A DNA stretch of 64,000 nt, from positions 5,507,501 to 5,571,500 of the forward strand of contig JAFREQ010000009.1 of the NCBI GenBank assembly GCA_025331565.1. The letters are read 5' to 3'. Source of the stretch: Holacanthus passer. Taxonomy: Eukaryota > Chordata > Actinopteri > Pomacanthidae. The position numbers were made by a program, and so were the translations under genes. Under the pieces are notes generated by a model. It did not search any database. It saw only the letters and a program-made list of their open reading frames with translations, and had not been told where the DNA came from. The number at the start of each line of letters is the position of its first letter. Position 1 is the first letter of the stretch. This document shows positions 47,648 to 61,064 of the stretch, in pieces.

Positions 47648-50149
47648 ATTCTGTTCAACAGTTATAATTTGGTTTACACTGTTCTTGAGAGACTTTTTTT
47701 TTTATTAACACAAACACATGTGCAAATTCACATGATGAGTTAAACAAATTGTTCAGAGATACACATTTGCTTCAATTTGAATGTATTAGTCAAAATTTTC
47801 AGTGCACTAGGGTTGATAAGTTTGGGTTTGACTCAGTCATATACAAAAGTTTAAATGTCTTTACAGAAGCTTTGACAAGGCCGGTGGTGGTGCAACCACA
47901 TTTAAGTACTGGGGAAAGAAGAAAAGGTTAGGTTCAGCAGAAGTTTGGGCTCAGGCTGTGCAGCCCTCCCGATGAGACGCTCAAGAGTGCGGCGGCAGAA
48001 GAAAGGAGGAAACGAAGAGGAAGAGCAAACCACAGGCGTCTCGGTGGAAAGCCTTAACCTGCCTCTGGCTTGATCCCCTGCACAAAGGAGAGCTTTGATG
48101 GGCTGATGCGCCGGCTTGTAATGAATATCACCGACAACATCTTCACACCTCCTCATACGCACCGCTGAAATGACACAATGGCTATGTCAACAGATGCTTT
48201 GTGGCATAAAGGCAATTCTGAAAGAAGTGTGTTGTTGCTCATATGTACATATATGCATGCATGAGCTCTAATAGACACACAAATAAATAGACTCCCAGAA
48301 AATGAGACAGCATATGTTCGTGTAAAAACATAAATATATTCAGGACTTATACAGGAACTTCTCACTCCTACTCCTCTCTATTTGTGCAGCTCTGAACCAC
48401 AGAAGCATTTTAAATATGCCCTGCTGCCAGCATTTCTTTAAAGCTGTAATTGCAGAGCTTGGATCAATTCACCATCATTTTGTACTGAGATGACAGTGCA
48501 ATCATCTTCCCCTCCCTTCTTTCTTAGCTCACGTGAGGCGTCTTAATGTTGGTGGTGTTTTTCACTCCTTCGGCGTGGCACGAGTGCTGCTCCTCATTAT
48601 CCCAGGCAGCTGTTTCGGCAGGGATAACCTCAGATCTCAGTGGCCTGTCAGAGAGGGCAGCTTCTTAACTTGAGATCTTCATCGACACTGAGCAGGTAAC
48701 AGCCAGGTCACCGTCCTCTGCTGACACTCGTCACGGCTCTTACGGGGCCTTTGCGAAAGCATTGTCTTCATTCGGTTATTTATAGTAGCCACTGTCTTGT
48801 TTTCTTTATTTTGTCATTCTAAGTTAAATTGAACATTTGCATAAAACATCCGTATTTCTACATTTAATGAAGCAATACTTGTAAAATTTTAACATTTCAA
48901 AAGAAGCATTGTTGTACTTTTTTGGTGGCTAAGCATCAGTACACTTCAAACAAAGTGCTTAACGGATGGTCTCATGACGGCTTAAACACACTCTCAACCT
49001 TTTTGATGTCAACAGTGTGCGCTGGGATGTGCATTTGCACAACACATTAGTCTTTTAATGACGGCAGGCTTTTCCATCCACCTGTTGAATAGTACATGTC
49101 CTACGAACTACATCTTTTCAAGCCAACGCAGCCTTTACAATGCAATTACAAAAATCCTGGATTCAAAACTGGCGTAAAACATTTATTGCATCCATTTCGG
49201 TCTCTCTCATCTTTCCTTGTCTCTGTTCACAGTCAAATCAAAAAAAAAGGCAAATACACACTTTATGATTGCACATCTTATCCTCATGTCTTGTCTTTTT
49301 TCGCTGGCTGAACCAGAAGGACCTTAGGCTATCTCTTCTTTAAACAAAAGCAACTTGTTCCGTGAGAGGCACAATTAAAGAGTGGGAGGCAGGAAGATTA
49401 CACACAGGCTTTATAGGCACCTCCAAATGACTCAAGAGCAGACTATTCGCCCAGCTGGTAAAATTATCCACCATTGTCACGAAACATTCAAAGCTGATCT
49501 TTGCCTGTAATGCTCCCACCTCTCCCCCTCTTCCAGCCAGGATACCTCTGCAGGGGTTATATAAAGTCGAGGAGAGATTGAAAATAGTTCTGACGTTTGG
49601 GCAAAGTGAAAAAAGCGTTCAGTCTGGCTGCTGTCAGAATAGATAAAGCCACAACAGTCTTCAAAAGTCAGGAACATCAAGCACAGTAGATTAGTGCGAA
49701 GGAATTGGGTAATAACTTTAACACATGACATCTTACCACTTTCCATCATGTATGCAACTTCAAAGGGGGAAATACGGTATTTATTGATGGGCCCATAATT
49801 CAGCTCTCCTCTAAAGCAGGTCAGATTTCATTGGACAGGGCAGGGAGAATAGAAACCAGATGATACGAGGCCTGGGCCCCAACTCTGGCTGAGCTTTCGC
49901 TTCAGGCCCGCAGGTTGCCGGGTCGAATCCTGACAGGGGAGAGCCCCCATCCTCCCTGGATCACGGGTTAGAGAGAAAAAACAACCTCCAGACGGATCGT
50001 TCCCTATCATCCCTATCCCTCAAGCAAACCTCTATCAACACACCCGTCGTGTTCCAAGTGTGTTCATTCAACTGATTTTAAAGTGGATGTGAAGTAATAC
50101 TACATAAAAAAGGATGTTGTAACAATATTTTCTTCACACATTTGTCAGT
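47648..50149. other. Intergenic, nothing recognised
   Basis: No exon seen. 47,930-48,160 and 48,480-48,760 are GC-richer and look single-copy. A tRNA-like B-box at about 49,916 is discussed under rejected items. Confidence 0.5.
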
Positions 50150-50602
50150 GTTTACACCGGTTTTGTCAAGTTGTCAAGTAACAATTAATGGTGCTTTCAA
50201 CCATTTAGTTGCTTTTAGATAATTATCTAAAATTGGTTATAAAATATTTTTAGATAACTATTTCTACTTCTCAGGTCACTTACTAGTTGTCATGTACTTT
50301 AAAATACAAAACATGGAAACAACTATTTACTATTGCAACTTACACTGGGGGTTGTGTACTGTGCAGTCAGTGGTGGTACCTGGTTATTGTGTGAGTAAAT
50401 TTAGAGAATAGATTAAGATCATCATCCCAGCAAATGGCAATTCTATTTTTCCTAAACACAAATATGTGGATATATTCATGTCATCAAATAATACTGTTTT
50501 GTCAAGTGAAGTGAGCTACTCTAAAGTATTTCCAAGTGCCCTCTGGCAACTGCTGAATTACCCCCTGGGGTAAAACCTCAGGTTGCAAATCACGACTCTA
50601 GA
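50150..50602. mobile_element. hAT-like non-autonomous element, copy 2
   Basis: Shares with copy 1 GCTTTTAGATAATTAT, the TAGTTGTCATGTACTT block, TGGTTATTGTG followed by TAAATTTAGA, AATATGTGGATATATTC and AAGTGCCCTCTGG. Its right end AGGTTGCAAATCACGACTC is the degraded complement of the left terminus of copy 1. It has only a few units of the tandem array. Confidence 0.55.
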
Positions 50603-53600
50603 CGGTGTTTATGGGAATCTTCCTTCCTAGTCTAACACCTTCAAATTACCAGGTCAAGTTTGGATTGAAATCTATTTCTCTAGCACGACCAGAAACGTAA
50701 CAAGGCCACAATCTAATGAGATTAATTTTACCATTGCTACATGACAGGCAACTGATTTTCTCAGTCCTGCAGTGCAGCATATGTATTTTGTAGAGCTATT
50801 ACATATTTGACCAAAAACACACAGCCTCTAACACATGACATGCAACACGTGACTGCAGAGAGGAGGGCAACAAGCTTGTGTGAGCCATCCGTCCCATCTC
50901 GCTCTGCAAACGCCAAAGGGATTTCCACAAAGCAAACACTGGTTAGCCTCGCTATTTAGTGTGGAGAGCCACCGCAGCCAACAAGTTCACTTCCAGAAAA
51001 TAGCTCAGTCTGCCCCTGATAGGGCACCAGTGTGTGTGCATGAGTGTGTAATCCATATGATTCTGCAGTGGCCCAGATAGCTAAAGCAATGAATAATTCG
51101 CTGGCAGAGGTCCAAACTGGATGTGGTTTGACTCTTTGCTGTAGATTTTTTCCCAAAGGGGGGGATGGTGGTTTGACTATCAATTACAGTGGCTGGAGCC
51201 TTGCAATCTGAGATCCTCTGTGATTCATCCATGCTATGCCTGCATGCTTGACTGGTATTCATGTTTTCTTGCAATAATCACCACACAGTTTGGAACGACA
51301 AAAAAACCCAAAAAACCTTCACATGTCTATTGTCGTTTTGTTCCTGCTGTCAGTTGTTTCATGCTGATGGCATCTGTGATCAGCTGCAAATTTTTAAGAA
51401 TGACAGAATGACATCAAGACTGCAGAATTTAAATGAAGGCACGGGCAGTTTCTTACACGTTGTAAAAGTTATATTTGCTCTGTAACTGTTTAAATGCAGC
51501 TGTTTGTAATGTACTTTGCATTTCTGAGCTCTTTGGTGTTGTAGTCTTCCCACGGATAAGTTGGATGACATGAGGTTTCCAATGCAATTTTTGATGGAGT
51601 TTGATCGTAGAGCAATTTTCAGCAACCTAAAACATCTGTATAAGTGTCAGGTTTACGCTTCAGAACCAAGCAGAATGTTTTTTTTTTTGTATAGACTCAC
51701 TATTTTGCAGCGATGCTCCACCAACACGCAGTAAGAAACCCATTGTTAAACAGGCTGATGCCAATTTTCCACCAACATTAGCCCCAGTGGGTCTGAATGC
51801 AATGCAGCCACAAAACATACTGCAATTTCAGTGATGGACAGGGCCACAATCATAGAGAGGCCCCAGTGTTCACAAACTCAATCAAGTTGTAGCCTTTCTT
51901 TGGTTTAAAATATATCCCTCTGGGTCTAAATCTTGTGAAGTGACTGTAGAAAGTAAGAGCCTTGAAATAGCTTGAATAGAGGTGTTCAGTACATGTATGA
52001 AAAAACCTCTATCAACAAAGCTTTAAACTGAATTGATTTTACTGAATCACCATTGTCACCGACCAAATCAGACGCTTTTAGCAGTGGAGCTTGTCACTGT
52101 TGACTGAAAACACTGTTGTCATCTCAGCTGTCATACACAGTACATTGATTCCTTGTAGCCACCAAAACAATTATAATCTGATAACTAAGTTGTAAATAAC
52201 AGGCTGCTGAGCTGTTAATCTTAAAAACAGTGCTTGTACTTCGTGATGAACTGAACCAGCAACAGATTGAACATACTAACTACTGAGCTGAAGACAGTCT
52301 GAATCGGCTCTGAACGTCGAGTGTGAAAGTGAACAAATCACGTAATGACTGACAACAAATCTTTCCACTTAACTGAACGAAGTGATTAAAATTAGCAAAC
52401 TGATTAATGATTTCCACCTCTACCTCCACTTCGGTTTGCTTGCACGCACATATAATCAGGTGCAGGTGCTGTATGCTGAAAGTACATTATAGCACGTTAT
52501 CTAAAAGTAACTGTAATGATCACTACATTATGTATATCTAACACTGCAGGACCATCACTGAGCTGGTGTGCATCCATACTCAGGAAATAAGCTCCAGATC
52601 TGTGAAAGGAAGCAAGTGTCCTTCAGACTAAAGTTTTCTATTCTCAGTGCACTTTACAAAACATTGTGAATTATTGACTGTAATGTCCAGGCAAGAAGGA
52701 CGCAGAGGACATGAATACCACATCAAATCAGAAGTATATGAAGAGCTGAGCAAGTCTTTGCTTCATATCAGTTAAAAATCTTAACATATGATGAATGAGT
52801 TAAATGAGAAGACATTTCGTCTGTATTACTTGGCAAACCAAGAAAGAAAGAAAGAAAGAAAGTCACACAAAAACAGCTGCTCAGAAAAATGTTCATTGAA
52901 TTTACTGAAATGGCAAACAGCTCAGCACACGTCTTAAGTCAATGTAATGCCTGCTGATTTGCATATAGTTTGATATTTTAGTGTTGTCGGAATTTGACTG
53001 AATGGGTAAAGCAACCTAAACTCACACACTCACACACAAATATCTCCAAACACAAACCAGCATGACAATATGTGCCAATTTACCTCAATTCAATTCAATT
53101 CATCATTCAATCAACAAAAATCATCTCATAGTCAAAAATGTATATATCTGTATTCTCCAATTCCTCTCAAATTACAATTCAAATAATAGATTTAATAATA
53201 CATTCGAAATATCTGTGATTTACTTTATTATGATGATGTGAAACCCTGCAGCTGTGGGGTTGGTTTCGTGCAAGCAGCCACATTTACATCGCTCATTAGA
53301 GAGCAGGGAGTGAGTAACCCCCTAAGAAATGTCAGTATCTGCTCTGTGAAACAGTCATTCATGAGACATTCTTTGATTGCTCATTGGACAAATTGATATG
53401 GAGCGAATAAAAGAAGGTCTTACACGAACACATTAACGGCTTCCCGTTAGTGTATGGGCCTCTTATTGTGCAGCTCAGCCATCTGTCTCTCAGCAGTAGG
53501 TCCTTGTTACCTGTTGTACTCTTTCTTACCCTGTTCATTCACCAATCCAGTCTCAGTGCCAGCAGTCCCCTTTCACCGTCTCGGTCAGCAGAGAGTTCTC

Positions 53601-55619
53601 AAAGAACATTTCTCACAGAAAGAGGGATCCAAGTGTCTCGGAAAGGGGAGCCTTTCTGCTCTGCTTGTTTAAACTGTTAAGTATTAGTTATTAAAACTTA
53701 GGACCCTTCTGATTCTTTAGGATGATTTGATCTGTATAAACCTAAATAAATGGAGAATCTGAACTTTAAGCCCTCTGATATTTCAAATGTAAGCCACGTC
53801 ACTGTCAGAGCCTTTGGCCGTGGGCGAGGTGGAATATTGAGAGCGATGGGGGACAGATGCTTCTCCTTAGAGCATGGGAGGGGGGTTCGCCCGTGGCCCC
53901 CGCTCAGACGAGATGCTAAGTTTATGTTGCACCAGTCTGCAGCAGTCTTAGAAGTCAGTTGGATGTCCAGACCCACACCATATGGAGTTAGTTAGAAGCA
54001 GAGCGGCGAGCCTCGGGCCCTTTCTGTCTCTGTACGGGACCAGCGGTGAGCAGTCACCTCAGTGAGACATTTTCCAATCGCTGCAGGCAGCATAAAGCTT
54101 CAAAGATTACAGTCAAAGTTTATGTTTTTTGGACGTGAGAACAAAAAGCTGGCATCTGATAATGATGAAAGGATTCCTGAGAAAGTGCTTTACCTACAAA
54201 AGCATTAACGTGCGATGAAGCTTGGATGGAGGTTTAATTTGGGGGATGTTTGGATTTACAAGAATGTTGTTTGATGTATTATGTGTAAATTATGTGAGGA
54301 CATTCATACTGACACAACTACATACACACACACAGGTTTCTGTTTTAAGTGGCTGTGCCCACTTGGTGAAATTCTGACATTAAAATGTCAAACCATTTTG
54401 TAGGCAACAAATCAGCAGGCACTATATTGACTTCCAAATTCCCATCGAGGTTGAGCTAAAGTTTCTCAATGTTTCATCAGCATTTTTCTTCACTTAGAGC
54501 TGTTTTCCATTACGGTAAAATCAATAAAAGTTTTTTTCTAAAAAACTGAGCAGCTGTTTGTGTGTGACGTTCTATCTAATGACCCTTAGTTAACTTTGCA
54601 CCTAATGCAGTCATTATCATTGAATAACAGGAAGTTAATTTTCCTGTTCCTAAACTAGCCAACCTTTTCTGACCAATGACCTCTCAGAATAAGGGGTCAG
54701 GGCCAATTATAAGCAAGCTGCTAATAGTGCTTTAGTGACTCCAGATGTTGTTAGCCTCCATTAGTTAAACTCACTGCACTGAGTAAATGACCACAACAAG
54801 CTGGATCAGAGCAGGTCTTAAAACCTGAACACAAAGAAAAAAACGTTCATTTACTGCTTTTAAATGAGCCTCTTATGTACTGTGAAATACAGTGTTGCTT
54901 ATGCTGCTTTTAATTACACAAGATTTGATTAAATCAATGGTTTTGACAATTATGGTTCCTCATTATAGCACAGATACATCATTACTTAAAGAATACGTTT
55001 CGATTATCTCAAGTCCATCTGAATGTAACACTCACATGCAATATGCCAATTACAAAAGCTGCTAGTCTCTCATCATTCCTTCTGTGCAGAATGACTGAAG
55101 CATTCCCTGTAAAATATGGGGGACAAAATGGACCAAAAACTGCTGTCTGCTGATGCTGCAGAGCTAATAAACTCAAGATGAGTGCAAATTAATGAAATCA
55201 GGCAGGTATCTTCCAAAGTCTTTCAATGCAAAATTTTGTGGGTTTTGTAAATTTAGTGGGGGGAAAAAAAAATCCCCTCAAAATGTTTCCTTGCTGAGCT
55301 GCAGTGGAGGTCCTAGTAGTTGCATGTAAATTTGTGGCCAGGACCAAACATGAGCAATAAACTTACACACAGACACTAAAACAAAAATACCCACTTGATT
55401 ATGTCACACTGACTCATATTGGCTTTGGCTTAATTAAACTTTTGATTTTTTTTTCGTAAGTCCAAAATTCACTCTCCTTTTAGCTTTGTTTTTGGTCTCA
55501 GCTCTTATACAGGGGGAATTACCTGACTCTTTAAGTACTTAATGCTCCAATATGTTGACCAGACAGTTCCTAACTTTGTCTGTCTACAGTTTGGTGCTGA
55601 GTTGGTTTGGTATGGTGGG
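50603..55619. other. Intergenic, nothing recognised apart from small repeats
   Basis: No exon seen. 53,230-54,070 is GC-richer. Open frames at 53,450-53,680 and 53,750-53,995 show no domain. Confidence 0.5.
52841..52862. repeat. (AAAG)n microsatellite
   Basis: Five to six AGAA/AAAG units without interruption. Confidence 0.85.
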
Positions 55620-55860
55620 GTTTTAGAGCCATTTCACTAAAAATATGTGGTTGCTGCGGCTGGAAAAAAATTTGATGAGAATGGAGAGTGAACCAAAAAG
55701 GTTTTGGCCAGAAAACCCCAAACAACAAAGATCTGAAAGACGTGAAAATGCTGCATAGAGCTGAGTCAGGTGATAATTGTATGAGGGATGATTATTATGA
55801 TTGACTAGTTTCACATTACATAGAGTCATTTGACAGATTATAAATAATTAGTGCAGCTTT
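55620..55860. repeat. Probable teleost dispersed repeat
   Basis: GAGCCATTTCACTAAAAATA, GAACCAAAAAGG, GATCTGAAAGACGTGAAAAT and ACATTACATAGAGTCATTTG occur together as in repeats recalled from other fish loci. The family is not named. Confidence 0.35.
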
Positions 55861-58800
55861 AACTGAGAAATGAACTTATCCTTTAAAAAGTACCAGCTAT
55901 GCCACCCATGTGGGTTATGAGCTAATTTTACTTGTGTTGAGCTTCGTTTTCTCAGTTTGGAGGCGAGGATCCAAACTGAGGAGGACCTAACATGTCTTCA
56001 TTTGAGCTCCCACTTGTGTGTGTGTGTGACATGTTTATTTCCATGTACAGGGCGAGTTGTTGTTGTGCCGGTGATGCTAAGAGCCTGCTGGGTGTATATT
56101 TCACTCTCACAGTGTCAAAACACCTTCTTTCCAGCTTAACAGCAAGAGAAATGAGAAAATGGCACAGTTTGTCATGTTCCTGTCAAAACAAACATTACAT
56201 TTCCAAGTTTGTATATTCTAACATTAAAAATGCGACGCTGCTGCAGACACATTCATTCGGGGCCTGTACAGCCGACACTTTAGTCATCATCTGAAATGAC
56301 ACATTTCACAGTGATGCAGTAAGCTGTAATGACTCCTGCAGGGTGTCTGGATGTAGTCAAGCCTCTACACCGGGTTATGTATTATTTGTTTGAATTTGAG
56401 TTTTCTGTGTGACTTTACAGCTCTGGAAACAACACAGTTAAAGCTGGGAATCGCATAAAGTCAGAGTTTATAAATTCTCTCGCTGCATAATCTACAAATC
56501 TGCGGTGGTTTAATAAAAAAAGATTAAACTAAAAACACTCATCGCATGTTTGTCATGCAAGAGACGCGGTTCTCGCTACAGAGCTGCTTCTAGGGTTTTA
56601 GAGGGTAGTCCATGAACAATTTATGTGCTCTTTTGTTTGTTTACTGTGGTTTGCCGGTCATAAAAATAAAGTCAGCTGAAGGAATCTCTCGTGCTCGCGT
56701 TCCTTCTCTCTCTCACTGTGTTTTTCTCTCCCACTCTCTCTCTCACACTCTCTTGGCTGGCTGTCAAACCCTCCGAGCCATTTGGACCGTCACACCCACC
56801 CTTGGCCAGGGCTGAAATTAATTGCTGACTAAAAAAGCGCCTAGCAACTCCCTCGCTGCACAGCAAAAACACATCAACAGGTTGTCACATGTGATATCAG
56901 GCGGGTTACCTCCTCCGAATTATAAGAGCTGACACCGGTAAATGATACACCGCCAGAGGAATTTGCATGACATCACTGAGTGTGCCATGTTGGAGGAAAT
57001 TACATGCACAATGCTTCTTGTGTGCATCTTTAGAGAACGGAAAAGTGGTCTCGGACTAAGGTGCAGCTCAGACAACGAGAAGAAAAATATGTGTGCGATG
57101 AGATTTGCGATGCTGCATCACAGTGATAATCCACTTGATTATCATTTCCTTTCACGTCTGCTGCAAATATCTTTTCTGTCCAATCCAGAAAAGAACGGAC
57201 TTTTCATGTCACCCAAAAACCACCGTTCAACATTATTTAACCCACATTCGCTATTTTGATCAGGCACACGATTTTATCTTCTGTACAATGCAGCACTGTC
57301 TAAAAATCACATTTATAAACTACTAAATATTTTTACTTAAAGCGGCTACCATCACAGCTTTTATAACGCAATGTGAAAACGATGTGACATTGTGAGAAAG
57401 GTCTCTCGTAGTGATGAACCTACAGAGTTCATCACCTGAATCTGCAGCTCCCTTCCTGTTTTTTCAAGCTCATCGTTTCGCGGTCTGATCTGCAACGTCA
57501 CTGCTTTGGTTCACTCTCAAAGCCCTCACAGCATCGTTTAGAGCATTAAGCAACTACAAATACCAGTTAAATATTGGAAAAGTAAACATCGTGTTTCCGT
57601 TGACTCGAACCACTAAAAAGACAGAAATTTTCGCTAACTTAAAGCAAACGACCAAACGTAACCACGCTTTCGTTGTCACATGTGGTTATTGCGGGGAAAA
57701 CAAAAAGTGCTGTCTGTGCACATTCAGTTTGAAAATGGACTGATGATATGAATAGTTGCAATTCTTAAAATATAAGTCTTGCAAATTACTTTCAGTCTTA
57801 GACATGAATAAATGTACTTGAGTTTTAGTTCTCTTTGTCTGTCATATATAACCTCTGTATGAAAGACATTCGGCATTGACGAACTCGTCCACGTGCCATG
57901 TCCCCTGCAGTCTGCTGAGTGCACAGGAATGTTCACAGTAGGAAATTGAAAACTTACTCATACAAGTCACAGCGGCGGAAATTAAAATAATGAAGTCAGG
58001 CGTTCTGAGGCCCAGATTCAAAACCTGAAGGAGTTCTGTCCGAGACTTTTTTTTTATTAACCTGCATCTTCGGTCGGCAGAAGGCTTATGAAGTGCAGCT
58101 GGTCCCCGAGGCAAAACATGTTTGAAATGAACCATAACAACCCTCCATACTGTTTTTGTTTTCGACCACATTTTGGTTTCTCAAACACTATTTGCCACAT
58201 ACATCATAATGAAAATAGTTCTGCTGTTTGCACGACTGCGTGTTTTGATGGCGTTGGACAATGTGTACCACATTAGATGCTATAAAAAACAAAACAAAAA
58301 ACTGTCTCCTCCTCTGATTTAAACACCACAGGAGAGTTCAGCCTTTGTTCTGAAGTCAGCTGGCTAAATGCTGAGAGTAGAAATTCCTTCAGCGATTCTG
58401 TGCCTCTAATTTCCACTCAAAAGACAACATGCATGTCATGACAGTCTTTTCTTATCTTTCCATCTCTTCGCTGGTGCTATCTTCCACTTCTGGCAAAGAA
58501 TGTCTGCTGCTGTGTCAGGGTGTGCAGGCGGCGGCTGCAATGAGCGAGCAAACAAGCAGAAAAATGAGCTGACATAAAGCAGAGATGATTCCCAACCGCC
58601 TCAGGTCTCAGATCGTTCATGGGCTCGCGAATGAAAAGTCAGCTGATTTCATAGACAGACTTTGTTATCAGAGATACGACTGGGTGTCTACTGTTTCTGC
58701 ACATCCACACATTTTTATGAGATTTGAATTCCGCATCGGAACATGACATAAATCTTGATCATCTTACAGTGTCCTCATACTTGGTTTACATCACTGTCTT

Positions 58801-58987
58801 CGATATAAAATAGCTCTCTCTGACAAACTAGAGGAAAAAACGTATTACAAAATGAATGTGCTTCACCCTGCTCACAGAGTTAGTCTGCACGCGCTCAGAA
58901 CAGCCAGCCGTCACTCAACTACCTTTCTGTCTCAAAACTTTATTGCAATGAATGATTGAGGGCCTATAGGAGAAATTGGAGCCATTA
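55861..58987. other. Intergenic, nothing recognised
   Basis: No exon seen. A CT-rich run lies at 56,703-56,755. 57,840-58,120 and 58,480-58,640 look single-copy and GC-richer. Confidence 0.5.
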
Positions 58988-59236
58988 TTTTTGCTACAAT
59001 AACATTGATTGGCTAGTTTGTGGAAAATTGGATATGAATACTTGTGACTCTAGAACTCGAGAGTTGGTTTGACAAAGGCTTTACCTTGACTTGCTTCATC
59101 AATCAATGTTATTGTAGCAAGAAAAACAGCTCTGATTTGTCCAATATGCCTTCAACCATTCTCTTTCATAAAGTGTCTCGTCAAATCAAACTCTGGAGTC
59201 CTCGAGAGTCAAGTCACAAGTGTTCATATCCAATTT
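58988..59236. repeat. Two interlocked inverted repeats
   Basis: Arm 1 at 58,988-59,011 (TTGCTACAATAACATTGATT core) pairs with 59,100-59,126 with one bulged G. Arm 2 at 59,026-59,073 pairs imperfectly with 59,180-59,236; its outer 20 bases (GGATATGAATACTTGTGACT) differ from the partner complement at one site. The order is 1-2-1'-2', so the two stems cross rather than nest. The origin is unknown. Confidence 0.8.
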
Positions 59237-60657
59237 TAAAGTCAATTGCATTTCTTTCAGGAGTTGTTCAGCTGTCCAGCAAAATGAACCTGTATTTTTC
59301 CTGTCAAACTGTTGATGATAATGTCTTTACATAACTGAAACCAAAGCTTTTCAATGTCAACTAATAATTTTTGCATTATTATGGGATTTGACCAGGTCAA
59401 CCCTTGAGTGACTTTTATATTTTTGCTTTCAAGTTTCAAGTCTTACAGCTCCAGAATATTAAACTAAAAGTCAATCATTCTGACCATAAACCCAGTTCAA
59501 TTTGTTTCAACTTAATGCAACAAATGTGGACACAGTTTTTCATTTTATTGCAGGTAAAGTCAAAAAGAAAGATGCAACCACAGGCATGTTTTACATGTAA
59601 CTCCAGCCTTTTCAGATGACTCACTTTTAGTTGTGAAATTACTTGGCTCACACTCTTAACTCTTTCTCCCCAGCTGCTCTGGATTCAGACATTGTTTCCT
59701 GCACAGCTAATTGTGGCAAAAGCGCAAAGACTGAATTGATGTCAAACATCTAAACAAGTGCATGTCTTACAGGGATGGCATCTGGACCCTTAGGCCTGAG
59801 TTGACCTAGAGCTGCTCTAATTGTGTATTCATTAAAATTGTTTTGTAGCTGGAAGGCCTGAATGTCACTCCGATAGTTCAGGATAGCATCCAGGGAGAAG
59901 GATGATGCTCTAGGGTATCATGGGGGAAGATTTTATCTATAGCTCCATTCATGGAGAAAAACGCATTTCTGTCCATTTGGCGGAGGACGGCTCTCTCAGC
60001 GGGCCGAGCCAGAAGATAAGAGAGATGACTAAGGGCAGGAGGCAAGCTAATGGGAGGGAGATTTCCCATGGCTGGCCAAACCACTAGCAGCTGGCCATCT
60101 GCAAAAACACTACAAAGCACGAAAACATGATATTCCCAACAAGCTTTAGACCATCATCGGGATCAGACTCACAACTTTTTTCATCATTTTGAAATTGTGG
60201 CTCTGGGCTGCACAGAACAACATGTAGCATTATTTGTCAAACAATTTCTTTTTATGGTTTGAATTAAAACGACAGTTCGAGCCAAACACTTCAGACACAA
60301 CCCTTCTTTGTCTTTATCTGGAGAATAGTCAATTTTTTTTCCCCTTCCACTTACATACGTCACCACTCGCCATTTTTAGTTGTAACAGATTTTTAAAAAG
60401 CTGCATATTTTAACAGAAATAGTTGTAACTATTTTTTTGCCTAGCTATGATGTCCCCCCCTCCACATGTGGTTAAGTTTCCCTCTTGCAACTGCACTGTA
60501 GTTTAGATCAGATGAGAAAATGCTTCTGGTAACAGAAATTGAAGGAAAAAAAAGATCTCACAAAAAAACTACTACAGAAAGGTGTTTTTAAAAAAAATCT
60601 GATTTCTCTCAAATTCGTTGATTTCATACAGTTTTTATATTGAAAACACACACTTAA

Positions 60658-60682
60658 ACACACACACACACACACACACACA
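60658..60682. repeat. (AC)12 microsatellite
   Basis: About 25 bases of uninterrupted AC dinucleotides. Confidence 0.9.
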
Positions 60683-61042
60683 AATATAATATAAACAACA
60701 TGGACAACACTGCAGCGTCCTCGTGTCCCTTTACTTTTTAAATCCTGATGATCAGTGTAGCTAATGATAGAATTTCTATTAAAGCAAACAAAAATGTCTT
60801 GCCAATGAAAAGTATACTACTGTATTTGATCTATGTACCATGTTATGTTACTGCAGGTGACATTCTAAGTCACGAGGGAGCAAGACAAGATCTTCCCTGA
60901 TTACTTGCTAATCGTAATTTTTAATGAGCTTTTTCTCCCAAAGTGCGCTATAGTTAAACATCAAAGCCCTCCAAAAAATCTAAACATGCAATTAGAATTA
61001 AAATACTGATTAGAGTGAGATTTAGTGCGGAAAAAAAAGGTC

Positions 61043-61064
61043 TCACACACACACACACACACAC
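61043..61064. repeat. (CA)11 microsatellite
   Basis: About 22 bases of CA dinucleotides. Confidence 0.85.

Noticed and set aside
49870..49945. tRNA-like stretch with GGGTCGAATCCTG resembling a B box
   Set aside because: The loop is one base short of a normal T loop, the stem needs a G-T pair, and no acceptor stem or anticodon arm closes. It may be a decayed tRNA-derived SINE, but that is not supportable.
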